From Hypomyces perniciosus (taxonomy: Eukaryota; Ascomycota; Sordariomycetes; Hypocreales; Hypocreaceae), in contig SPDT01000004.1 in NCBI GenBank assembly GCA_008477525.1, positions 62,001 to 126,000 of the forward strand: a stretch of DNA of 64,000 nucleotides. Reading direction: 5' to 3'. The notes under the pieces are model-generated. The model had not been told where the DNA came from and made no database searches. It saw only the letters and a program-made list of their open reading frames with translations. Positions within the stretch are counted from its first letter, which is position 1. Each line of letters begins with the position of its first letter. Shown here one piece after another: positions 55,324 through 64,000 of the stretch. The translations under genes were made by a program, and so were the position numbers.

Positions 55324-57184
55324 TTATGCTGCGCTTGGAATAGGCTGCGCAGTCTCTAGCTTAGCATCTCCAGAGCTAGGATTGCTCAAGAGGTCGCTCA
55401 GAGCTTTCTCCAGCACACCGCATTGCGCCTGACTCAGTGCTTCTACGCCTTGAGCCGCTTTGACACCCTCCCCGCTCAGTCCTTCGTTCATAACCTCCAG
55501 AGCAGTCTTCCAATCGTCATCGCTAAAAGCGACCTTCTCCTTGCCCATGACTCTCGAAATAGCCTGGATGGTGCGCCATTGCTCTTGTGTAAAGCCCTGG
55601 TTGCTAGCCGCTGCCAAGGTAGACTCCAGAGTGACTTGGGCCTGGTTCTGGGGAGCAGCTCCGCTGACGATCTTAACGAAGTTCTCACCAGCGTCTGCTC
55701 TTCGTCGGATGGTCCTGGCCTCGTAGTCGAATACCAGCTCCTCGGGCGCGGCCACGAGCTCTCCGGATTTGGCACGGAGCCAAGTGTTATTGTCGACAAT
55801 CTGGGCGTATTCATCAGGGTTGTCGGCTGAAAGCGCCATGACGAGCCGGTTGACCTCCTGTCCGCTCATCATGCTCGTTCCCTCGAGGGCCTTGCGGCGC
55901 TCTCGCTCGAGACGCAGGTGCTCCCGGATGATGCTGTCATGCGGGTGCACAAAGTACACCAAGGCAATTCGGTTGTACTCGTACTGGTCTGGCTGGAATT
56001 TGACCACTATAATGACAGATGTCAGTGCCTTTGTTCCAACGTGGCAGCGTCTGAGAAGGTCAGTGGTAAAAAGGGCACTTACATCGGTGGAGAGCAGCAG
56101 GGAATTTCCCTCCCGTCAATGATTCCAGGCAGTCGCCAATGTTGACGATGAGACTGTTCTCGATGTACGGGATGTAACGCCATCCATTGACACCGTAGAC
56201 CTGGAGACAGGCAATCGGGTTGCAATAGAGGAACGTCACAGAGCCAATGTCGGTGTGCCCAGCGTACGAGGCGCGCCTCTTGTCATTGTCTCGCTCCCAA
56301 TTGGTGTCTACGGTCGAGTCAGCCTTATGAACCAGCATCTCCAAGGACTAAGTTTGAGTAAGCTTACGGTAACGAAGGTAGTGACCAATCTCAGAGTTTG
56401 GCTGAGAGGAGTCATGCATCTGGTAGAAGAAATCAGGCTCCCTGCCGCAGGTCAAGGACAAGAGTCTCATGACCTTCGGGATAAGAACCTCATGGTAGTA
56501 CTATACCCGTCCCGTCAATATGACGCAAATAGTCCAGTTAATGTCAAGCTCACGAACCTTGTAGACTTGACCAATCTTGTCTTCATATTTCTCCATAATA
56601 GGAGGTCGTCGCAATTTTCCTGTGGCGTAGTAGTCATAGTTGTACTCCTCGATAGTTGGTGTTAATCCGCCTTCCTTTCTGTAATCTATGTTAGTTGGAA
56701 TGCTATAAATAATCCACGTCAGGCTGACAAACTCTTCTGGGGTGCGGAGCTTATATCCTTCAAAGAATCCGCTCTCGTTCTTCGTAGTATCTGCGTCCTT
56801 CTGCTCCAGAGATGAAGTCTCATAGTATGTATAGGCAACATCTCGTTGGAGCTCGAGCTAAGCAACAGATTAACGAAAAAGGTGTCCAAGTTGGTAAGTC
56901 AGAGCAAGTGATACATACCAAATCCATTGGAACCCCATGATTGACGATGTGGAAGATGCCGTCTGTGGCTGACTTCTTGATAATATCTACTAGCTTTTGT
57001 GTGCCCTCGCCACCATCGTCCAATGCAAGATCAACCACAAAGCTCTCAGCATACTTGACTGTGTTCTCAAGTTAACCATTGCTGAAGGCTGCTCTTAGGA
57101 AGAATATGTCTTACGGTCAGACTTGGTCAATGGTGGTCGAGGAAGAGTCAAAAGGTCGGAGGTTAGGGTTTGAGCTTCAGCCAT
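55324..57184 (-). CDS. Isopenicillin-N-synthase-like Fe(II)/2-oxoglutarate oxygenase with a repeat-bearing C-terminal tail
   Basis: Seven exons join in frame: 57184-57115, 57058-56919, 56857-56733, 56678-56558, 56500-56368, 56307-56083 and 56006-55324, with standard splice sites, giving 498 residues. The N-terminal DIOX domain (KKSATDGIFHIVNHGVPMDL) is followed by the double-stranded beta-helix core: Fe ligands His214 and Asp216 (AGHTDIGSVT) and His270 (PAALHR), and Arg284 for the co-substrate. The R-x-S motif reads R-I-A, so the Ser is missing. The family (IPNS, ACC oxidase, GA oxidases) usually has 320-370 residues; here about 190 extra residues follow, Glu/Arg-rich first, then three repeats at 410-415 (FTQEQW), 432-437 (FSDDDW) and 462-467 (LSQAQC) that resemble the small protein at 60426. 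No lesions. Substrate unknown. Confidence 0.85.
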
Positions 57185-57341
57185 GGTTACAAGGAATTTC
57201 CTGTCTACTGATGCAGTGATGCCCAGTGAAGCACGGAATTCTTAAAGTAGGAAGGTGTGGGTGTGATAAATAATGAGAAAGTCTGGGGTTGAGGAGTGAG
57301 TCTGGTCAAGGTATATGATTAATGTACCGGGGAGCTAAGCA

Positions 57342-57351
57342 CTATTTATAT
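57342..57351 (-). promoter_or_regulatory. TATA-like box of the oxygenase gene
   Basis: GATATAAATA on the minus strand about 160 bp upstream of the ATG. Confidence 0.45.
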
Positions 57352-57538
57352 CCTAGATTCCTAGATGTCTGATAAGATTGGATGGCAAGGACTAGGGGGA
57401 AGGATGTGAATACTACGCGCAACTGATGTGACGCGCATAAAAGAGTAAGCCTTTAGGTGAGATGACATCACGGATACGAGGTCATTGCAAACGGAACTCC
57501 ATCGCAATTGGCTCAACACACACCGCCTGTAAAGCGGT

Positions 57539-58015
57539 TTGTTTGTTTGTTTATTTGTTTTATTATTTACGTCCACTAAGTAAGCTAGTTACATAAATCC
57601 ACATCTGGGCAATAGGACGTTACGAGCCAGCAGCTCAAGGCCACCGTTCGCTAAATTTCAATTTACAAATGAAAGAGGGTCAATTGTGAGGTGTCAATCT
57701 GATTCAGTTAAGGGGGGGGCAAATGGATTCGTCTCCTCCACCAGTTTCTGGAAGTCTTTGCTTCCTGAGGGTCCAAGTAGGTGCAATAGGGGGGTCTCCC
57801 CTGGTGGAATGTCTGGTAGGAAGGGTCTAACCATCCTACATTCCGCGAAGTGACCTTGTTCCCTGGGTTCGCCACATCTGCAGGCGGGTCTCGCGTCGTG
57901 TCCGAAACGCTCGTGGTATTCTTGAAAGTCGCCGTGTCCCGACCTCTCCGCCAGCAACCTGTGCAGGACGGGGCGCGGGAGCTTCAGCTCTGGGGGGGAC
58001 CTTGGGGCCCCGGCT
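57539..58015 (-). mobile_element. 5'-truncated LINE 3' end with target duplication
   Basis: 477 bp flanked by TGTAAAGCGGT (57528-57538 and 58016-58026), the 11-bp product of target-primed insertion. Encodes the ORF2 C-terminus on the minus strand (PPELKLPRPVLHRLLAERSG .. CRCGEPREQGHFAECRMVRP). It ends in a TTTG/TTTA tail at the left. It lies in the upstream region of the oxygenase gene, about 350 bp from its start. Confidence 0.88.
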
Positions 58016-58026
58016 TGTAAAGCGGT

Positions 58027-59264
58027 AGTATGTGTCATTATGAACTAGAAAATCTGGCATATTATTGAATCATGTGTCAACACCTGTAGGAGGAGGTCAA
58101 GAACACCCAGTATGGGTTCTAGTCTTGGGGACCGACTTCCGTTATTCCGATTGTTGAGATCAACTTTGCCTGAGAGAGCGTTGCATTTTTTGTGACTGGT
58201 CACGAGAACTCAGTTACTTGATTTCAACAGAATCCTTTTATCAAGAACCAATGGGAATGCGTGACGTGGACGCCGGAACCACCAATCGGGCATGAAACTG
58301 TCGCGTAACGTGGTCTTTGTAGTTAGCCGTTCAACGCATAAGTCATAGGGAACATAGGCACCTTCAATTTATCTCCGTTGATCTGTCTTATCCCCCTCAT
58401 TCCCTAGTTCCTGACGCGTTCTTATAGCCCTAATTGACCAACGTATGTTCCTTCCGATTCCTTCAATTTCCTAGGGGGTCAGCCAATTTCTGATGTCTCA
58501 GGCCTTCCCTGATTCTTCCTCCCTTCTGGCAGCTTCATCTAACAACGCGTGACGCGTTATCCGACAGAAACCCCAGCATCGGCAGTTGTAAACTGGCTCA
58601 ACCATGAATGTGGGACCAACAAAAGGTTGCAATCAACTCCTGTATCTTTGACAGTCCATAAGAAGAAAAAAATCTTCTCATTCCACAAATCAAAAACATC
58701 TCATATATCACTAGGATCTACTCGGCTCCCGCTACCCGCGTGTAACTCTGTGTGGACATCACCCGGTGGGTCTTATTATTTGTGATCATCCTTATCGCAT
58801 GACTTGAAAAGTAAGCAGAATGCAACAGTAGCAGATCCATTAATTAGCCGAGTCTGACATGCATATGTGCCTACTTTTCCGGTGGCCCCCGACCCCTCGT
58901 GATGGGGGCGGGTGGTGTGTCGCGGGAGCATCAAGACTCGGACTGGCGCGCAAGGCCCCTGTTGGGCTGTGTTTCTATCCCCGATGCCCTACTCCGTACG
59001 TCGGGTGGACCTACGTCTGTATTAGTATGACTTACCAACGTGACTAATTTAGGCTTCAGCGAATAGCAACAAAACATGGAGATACGAAACGATATGCCGC
59101 ACATCGTATCCCTTTGAATGTGGTAAAGGAGCAAGGCAGTCACGCGCCCCACTTTATCACATATCAGCCAGTTGGTACATCATTCAGACCTAAGGTACGG
59201 AGTCCTAGCTGAACTTTAATACCATTATCAGCTAGTAAACAATTTCTACGATACCTAGTAGCAA
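58027..59264. other. Stretch without a recognisable gene
   Basis: Nothing recognised in the short frames. Confidence 0.4.
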
Positions 59265-59770
59265 AATGGACCTTCCAAACCTTGTGGCCCGCAACGAATT
59301 TGATGAGGAATTATGGGTTCGACTAGACCACTGCCAGCGTGAGCAGCCAGCTGATAACACCTGCCGACTTGACTTTAAGCCCGAGCCCTCATGAGGCCTT
59401 TATTTCCAACCCCTCCAAATTGACTAACGCGAACCTATCATCAACAACAACCGACTACCCTCAACGCCACTATCCCTATGCTATCAATTTCCTACCCATT
59501 TCCTTGGTGGGAAAATGGGTCAGCTATATAAATGAAGGTCCTGTGCCAGGGCCAGAAGGTCCTCCAATAAGGCGATAGCGAAAGCTTTAATGGAAGCCGA
59601 CTTCTGTTGATGAAATCTATCTATGGATAGGCATCGTCATTTATATGGGATCACATAAGGAAATCCGGGTTGAAGACTATTGGAAGGCTTCTAAGCCAGC
59701 TGGAAGCCAGCTGCCAACTCACCTTATTATCAACTCACAGATCCTCACGTCCACCCGCTAGGTAAGAAAC
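59265..59770 (+). pseudogene. piggyBac-like transposase remnant
   Basis: From the ATG at 59265 (MDLPNLVARNEFDEELWVRL), across stops and frame changes, the plus strand reaches WKPTSVDEIYLWIGIVIYMG SHKEIRVEDYWKASK. This block, with Glu-Ile-Tyr..Trp-Ile-Gly and a following Asp-Tyr-Trp, is typical of the N-terminal part of piggyBac-type transposases in fungi. The catalytic Asp residues that should follow are absent, so only the N-terminal third remains. Confidence 0.6.
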
Positions 59771-60425
59771 GATCTGTGGGGGTGGAGTGCAGATCACCCT
59801 TCGTACGAATTTCGTCCGAGTCCAAAAATACTACTCCGTAGTACTAGCAAACATCATGAATTCTCTATGTTACAGACTCAAGGCCCGGTCCACGGAGGGT
59901 CGTAAGGTCCGAGAGACCGAGACCGAGCCCCCACGGACCATGGTGCTAAATCACGACACACCAAAAGGAGGGGATCAGCAAAACCACAGGGCTGAATCCC
60001 CGACCTAGCAAAGGATCATGATGCTTGTGCTTCGTGATCCCCGGCGGTCAAGCAGAACCTGGATTACGTGGCAATAATCCCTTGGGTATCAAGATAACTT
60101 TGCAGATAACGGGGTACAACAACATCGGCGATAGTCCGTGGTTATCACCGCATTGCAGTTGTGTTATCCTAAACGAAGGGCGCAAGGGAGTCATTACTGT
60201 CATTTGTGGAAATTCTTTGTTGCATGTAAAGCCTAAGGTAATCAACTTCATAGCCTAACCGTCCCTATGACAAGTGCAGAGAGCATTACAAAGATAAATA
60301 GCGAGCTTTATCCCTCGTAGAATGATCATCAACTCACAACAATCCTCAGCTTCAAGCACCTCTTCAAACAACAATCAACACTCTTCTTTCAGACTTTTCG
60401 TCTAAAACTTACCAAAACCATCAAC
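59771..60425. other. Upstream region of the repeat-protein gene
   Basis: No gene. The last 80 bp before the ATG are pyrimidine- and CAA-rich (..ACCAAAACCATCAACATGGC), typical of the 5' UTR of a strongly expressed fungal gene. Confidence 0.45.
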
Positions 60426-60919
60426 ATGGCCACCTTCACCCCCACTCAGTGGACTGCCGCTAAGAACGTCATTGACGCTTTCGCCCAGGATGGCGTTGAC
60501 GAGAACGGCTTCTCTGAGCAGCAGTGGTCTGTTGTTCGCGACATCATTGATGGCCGCCGCACCGTTCAGGCCGTCAAGGACGACTCTAAGGTCTTCTTCT
60601 CTCCTGCCCAGTGGTCCGTTGTGAAGGACATGGTCGAGGGCCGCACTGAGGTCCAGAACGAGGTCAAGGAGGACAGCAAGGTATGAAACATTCTCAGCCT
60701 AGCTTTTTATAAAATACAAGGGGGCTAACCGATAATACTCAGGTCTTCTTCTCTCCTGCTCAATGGGCTGTTGTTAAGGACATGGTTGACGGCTCCCGCA
60801 CTATCCAGAGCGTCAAGGACGATTCCAAGGTCTTCTTCTCCCCCGCTCAGTGGGCTGTTGTCAAGGATACCGTCGAGGGAAAGCGAACCCTGAACATCCC
60901 CACCGAGATCGCTGCTTAA
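60426..60919 (+). CDS. Small protein made of five FSxxQW repeats
   Basis: Two exons, 60426-60680 and 60743-60919, join in frame to 143 residues. The 62-bp intron has a GTATGA donor, a GCTAAC branch site and a CAG acceptor, and lies exactly between two repeats. Units start at residues 4 (FTPTQW), 29 (FSEQQW), 58, 88 and 117 (FSPAQW), with a period of 25-30 residues, each followed by WxVVKDxVxG and a charged linker (VQAVKDDSKV). No signal peptide, membrane segment or Cys is present, so it is probably a soluble cytosolic or nuclear helical-repeat protein. Codon choice is strongly biased to C-ending and AAG/GTC codons, unlike neighbours, which suggests high expression. Function unknown. The same repeat occurs in the tail of the oxygenase encoded at 55324-57184. 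Confidence 0.8.
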
Positions 60920-61183
60920 ACCTGGTCTGAGGATAAAAGCTACTACTTACGCCATTTAAAGCACGCTACATGGTGTGTTGGTTTAACTAGTGGTGTCTTT
61001 AAGAGAATCAAATTACACGGCCGGTAGCATATGTTCCGTTTCCCAGTTTCCACAAGTGATTTTTAAACCCGTATATTATATATAGAGAGCTTTGTACTAA
61101 CACCGATGACTTACTCATAATTGCGAGTAAGACACTGCTGCCCATTGGGATCACGCAAAGGTGATATCACATAAGTCGCGGTC
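60920..61183. other. 3' flank of the repeat-protein gene
   Basis: No gene. Confidence 0.4.
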
Positions 61184-61613
61184 GTTTGTTTGTTTGTTTG
61201 TTTGTTTGTTTGTTTGTTTTACTATTTACGACCAGTGTAGCTAAGTACAAAATCCCATCTGGACAATAAGGTCGGTAGGAGCCAGAGGCCTAGGGCCTCT
61301 GTTCGCTACGTTTCGCCGGACAAAGGAAATAATTCAAAGCCTAAGGCTCCAAGATTCAGGCACCAGGATGAAAAACCCTCCTTGCAGAGGGGAAAAACCT
61401 GGGTGCTAGCTGCTGAGACCTCAATGAGGTCCAGCAAGTGGTTCGGGGCAGGCCGAGGCTTGCAGAGAAGCCTCTTGCGAGGCGACATATTGGCGGCAGC
61501 AGAGCAGCGCAGATTGTGAGGCCAGCTCTCGAGGAAGGTGAAGCTCTCCGAATTCCTTCCTTTTTGTGCGCTGTTAGGACCCGATAAGCCCTAGCGGAGA
61601 GACAGACCAGTGG
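61184..61613 (-). mobile_element. 5'-truncated SINE-like element, copy 4
   Basis: Starts at the left with eight TTTG units and matches the other copies up to the region before the head (..GACAGACCAGT). It contains the hairpin GCCTC-GCAA-GAGGC on the minus strand. Confidence 0.75.
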
Positions 61614-62297
61614 GATACGATCTTGTCGCGTTCCTGGCTAAGCCCCGCGCCTGCCCGCCCACTCGTCGCCTTGGCTCCACTACAAAGGAGACAAAGAAAC
61701 CTGCGGAAGCACTACGTTGATGCCACAAAGGCCGTTTATGGACGTCTAGCTGACTGCAAACCTTGTCCTTAAAATGGCGTCGTCATCATCCCTCCTGTTC
61801 TCTCCTCTCCTCTCTTCTTCAACCCACCTTTCGTTACTCTTTGCAGACCAGAAGCAGCTCAATGAGCTTGACTCTCCATACTATCTCTTTCTCCTTGTTC
61901 GTCAAAGCTATCCTTATCGTCCCCATCCCAACATCACCCTCCAGCCTATCTCCGAACGATACTATAATCCCGACCTGGCCGCTAAAGCAATAGCTATAAA
62001 TCTTATTATACCGACTTTATTAAGCAGTTCACCTAGCGTAAAATCCAGGGTCATATAACTAAAAAGCCTTCCCCTATAACCGCTGCGGAGCAGGCCGCTA
62101 AACGCAAAGCCTTAAAAGGCATTCGCCTTCTTAAGCTAACCTAGACTAATTACACAAAAATAAACATTGCTGGAATTTTACGGAAATAGAAAATATTAGT
62201 TCTTTATCTAAGCTAAAGCGCTATCAGTTAACCCTGGGCGAGTTATTGCAACGAGGTTTTAAAAGAAAAAGACTAGAAGGCAGCGCTTAAAAAAATT
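61614..62297. other. Unassigned sequence left of an LTR
   Basis: A frame from 61774 (MASSSSLLFSPLL..) has no known motif. The last ~30 bp resemble those before the LTR relic at 32691, so part of this may be retroelement interior. Confidence 0.35.
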
Positions 62298-62685
62298 TGT
62301 GACGATCCGGGTTGATTCTCAAGGGATAAACCGAGACTCGTGGGTTTATGTTGACAGAGAGGTCAGGGATGAATACTGAGCAGGGTAACGTAGTCACGAT
62401 TCTGTAGAACAGGCGGTTCTGGTGAATGCTATTGTTAACGACTGTCTAAGTAACTATACTAAATGAGTGACAAGCCAGTCGTATATATACAAAGGAGATT
62501 TCTGAACTGCGACAACTTCGACAGGTCGCGGTTTGCGTACTTCATGATTCGCGACAAGTTCGACAGGTCGTACTTGTCGGTGTTCGTCACTGTGGTCCCG
62601 TGACTTGATTAGTCAGTAAGCATGTCGTAGCTCCTGTGAGCGGGGCTGCGACCTGTTACATGACCTGGAAGGTCGGGTCGTGACA
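62298..62685 (-). mobile_element. Gypsy-like LTR, second well-preserved copy
   Basis: The first ~210 bp are nearly identical to 48065 onward. After the TATA region the sequence changes completely to repeats of GACAGGTCG-type hairpins (GCGAC..GTCGC, GACAAG..CTTGTC). Ends CGTGACA. Flanks AAATT and CTTTC do not match. Confidence 0.78.
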
Positions 62686-62732
62686 CTTTCACTTGCAGTT
62701 TATTATAGTAACTGTTACAGGCTAGGCCATAT

Positions 62733-63119
62733 TGTCACGACCCAACCATGTCGAAGACCTGGTCACGGGATCACGGCAGAACATCGGAAGCCTCCGACCA
62801 ATCACCGACGGATCGCGACTACGAGCGCGATCCCATAAGAAGGATCACTGTACGGAACCGTGATCCAGGATCACTAGGATCACTATGATCCAAACGATCC
62901 AAGTACATTCATTATGTATCTCCTTTGTATATAAGACTGGATAAGTCACGATCATTTAGTATAGTTACTTAGACAGTCGTTAACAATTGTATTCACCAGA
63001 ACCGCCTGTTCTACAGAATCGTGACTACGTTACCCTGCTCAGTATTCATCCCTGACCTCTCTGCCAACATAAACCCACGAACCTCGGTTTATCCCTTGGG
63101 AACTACCCGGATCGTCACA
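62733..63119 (+). mobile_element. Gypsy-like LTR, third copy, inverted
   Basis: TGTCACG..CGTCACA, opposite to the LTR at 62298 and only 47 bp away. The variable part holds three hairpins with GATCC/GGATC stems (62810-62833, 62842-62866, 62868-62891). Confidence 0.78.
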
Positions 63120-63211
63120 GTGCGGCCTTGGGCGGGCTGATCTATTACTCCGGAGTGTTATCGTAATCCTGGTACTTCTTCCCTGGTGGTATCCTCTTAT
63201 CAAAAGTTCGC

Positions 63212-63580
63212 CTGGTTTTTTTTTTTGGTTTTTTTTTTATTACTATTTACGACCACTCTGTATCTAGGTACAAAAGCCTCGTTTGGGCAACAGGTAGGAG
63301 CCATGGGTCTAGGCCCTGTTCGCTACGTTTCGCTAGACAAAGGAAAAAAAATTTGTGTGTTCTCAATCTATGTCTTGTAAAGGGGGGCCGTACGGGTTCG
63401 CCTCCTCCACCAGCTTCTGGAAAGCCTCGCTTCCCTTCAATCCCAGTAGATATGTGACGGGTCTCTCGCCCCTGGGCGTTTCGGGGAGGAAGCTCCTCAC
63501 CATGCGGCATTCGGCGAAGTGCCCCGGTTCCTTGGGGGAACTGCACCTGCAGTGGGACCAAGGTTGCAAACCACTCAACG
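63212..63580 (-). mobile_element. 5'-truncated LINE 3' end
   Basis: T-rich tail at the left, the family 3' end, then the ORF2 C-terminus on the minus strand (CRCSSPKEPGHFAECRMVRS .. LLGLKGSEAFQKLVEEANPY). 5' truncated near 63580. Confidence 0.8.
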
Positions 63581-63905
63581 TTATTCAACCTCGTTGACTA
63601 ACTGGGACACCAACGTCAATTCAACTCAATCAATATCAGATCTGATTATCTAATACAGTAATCCATTTTTATTTTGTGTTGATTGAATGGATTGAACTCG
63701 TTGATTTAGGGTAGGAGATTTTGTTATCCCGCCATTCGGTGACGTATGCGGACTAGTCCCAGCAGTAAAGGCGAGATCCAGCCCCTTTTCTCTAATACAT
63801 TAAGCCCTAAATGGGTAGGGCCCTGAAAGTAAGCGCGACTTTGCTACTGCATTTCGACTGACCGTATTCTAACACCACGGCTAACCCCGTAGCGCATTAG
63901 ACGAA

Positions 63906-64000
63906 ATGGAACCTGCCACGCCTTCCACAAACGACGACATCGACACGCTTTCTCGCGAGTCGACTGGAGCAGCTGCCCTGGCAACGCCTGCTCCCAGTAT
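63906..64000 (+). CDS. Possible gene start at the window edge (partial)
   Basis: An ATG at 63906 opens a frame MEPATPSTNDDIDTLSREST.. that stays open to the end of the window. It could be a host gene or the ORF1 of a LINE; too short to decide. Confidence 0.35.
   Translation, partial: MEPATPSTNDDIDTLSRESTGAAALATPAPS

Noticed and set aside
1..64000. tRNA, rRNA and prokaryote-type features
   Set aside because: No cloverleaf with A and B boxes or rRNA stretch was recognised by eye; a tRNAscan search would settle it. Pol III boxes were also not found in the SINE-like heads.

Overview
The window looks like a repeat-rich accessory region of a filamentous ascomycete, probably a Eurotiomycete such as Aspergillus or Penicillium (inference). 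The reasons are short introns with GT..AG ends and CTAAC/CTGAC branch sites, Tad1-type non-LTR retrotransposons, and many old genes and elements whose stops look like C-to-T or G-to-A changes, as in repeat-induced point mutation (RIP). No database search was possible, so family names rest on motifs that can be read in the sequence.

Layout. 1-6.7 kb: the 3' end of a membrane-protein gene, a doubtful frameshifted gene, one hypothetical protein and an old LTR-like repeat. 6.7-14.4 kb: a BCS1-like AAA ATPase gene split by a 6.17-kb Ty1/copia element with a perfect 5-bp target duplication. 14.4-20.1 kb: spacer with a RIP-damaged glycosyltransferase-like pseudogene and a LINE relic. 20.1-26.3 kb: a second copy of the same copia element in inverted orientation, collinear with the first without indels except for a T run in one LTR. 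26.3-35.2 kb: SINE-like elements, a kinase-like relic and two intact genes for secreted cysteine-containing proteins. 35.5-37.1 kb: one LINE inserted in another. 37.8-40.1 kb: a broken homeodomain/C2H2 transcription-factor gene. 41.6-46.0 kb: a broken glutathione S-transferase gene, a small inverted-repeat element carrying telomere-like repeats, and an intact GT8 glycosyltransferase. 46.8-54.4 kb: nested repeats, a mariner relic, a STAND-type N-domain relic hit by a SINE-like element, and LINE ends. 55.3-60.9 kb: the best-preserved gene block, an intact seven-exon isopenicillin-N-synthase-like oxygenase and a small repeat protein. 61-64 kb: SINE-like, LTR and LINE fragments, with a possible gene start at the right edge.

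Most unusual observations. (1) The oxygenase carries a C-terminal tail of about 190 residues containing F-S/T-x-x-Q-W-like repeats that are also the whole architecture of the small protein encoded about 3 kb away. (2) Between RNase H and the 3' LTR of the copia element lies an array of about 15 short hairpins, 12 of them with a near-constant six-base loop and stems that differ from unit to unit yet still pair. (3) Hairpin sets with copy-specific stems also fill the variable part of the gypsy-like LTRs, and a SINE-like family carries hairpins with GNRA-type loops plus a 3' end shared with the local LINE. (4) The two copia copies share the same differences between their own LTRs, so they are not independent retrotransposition events.
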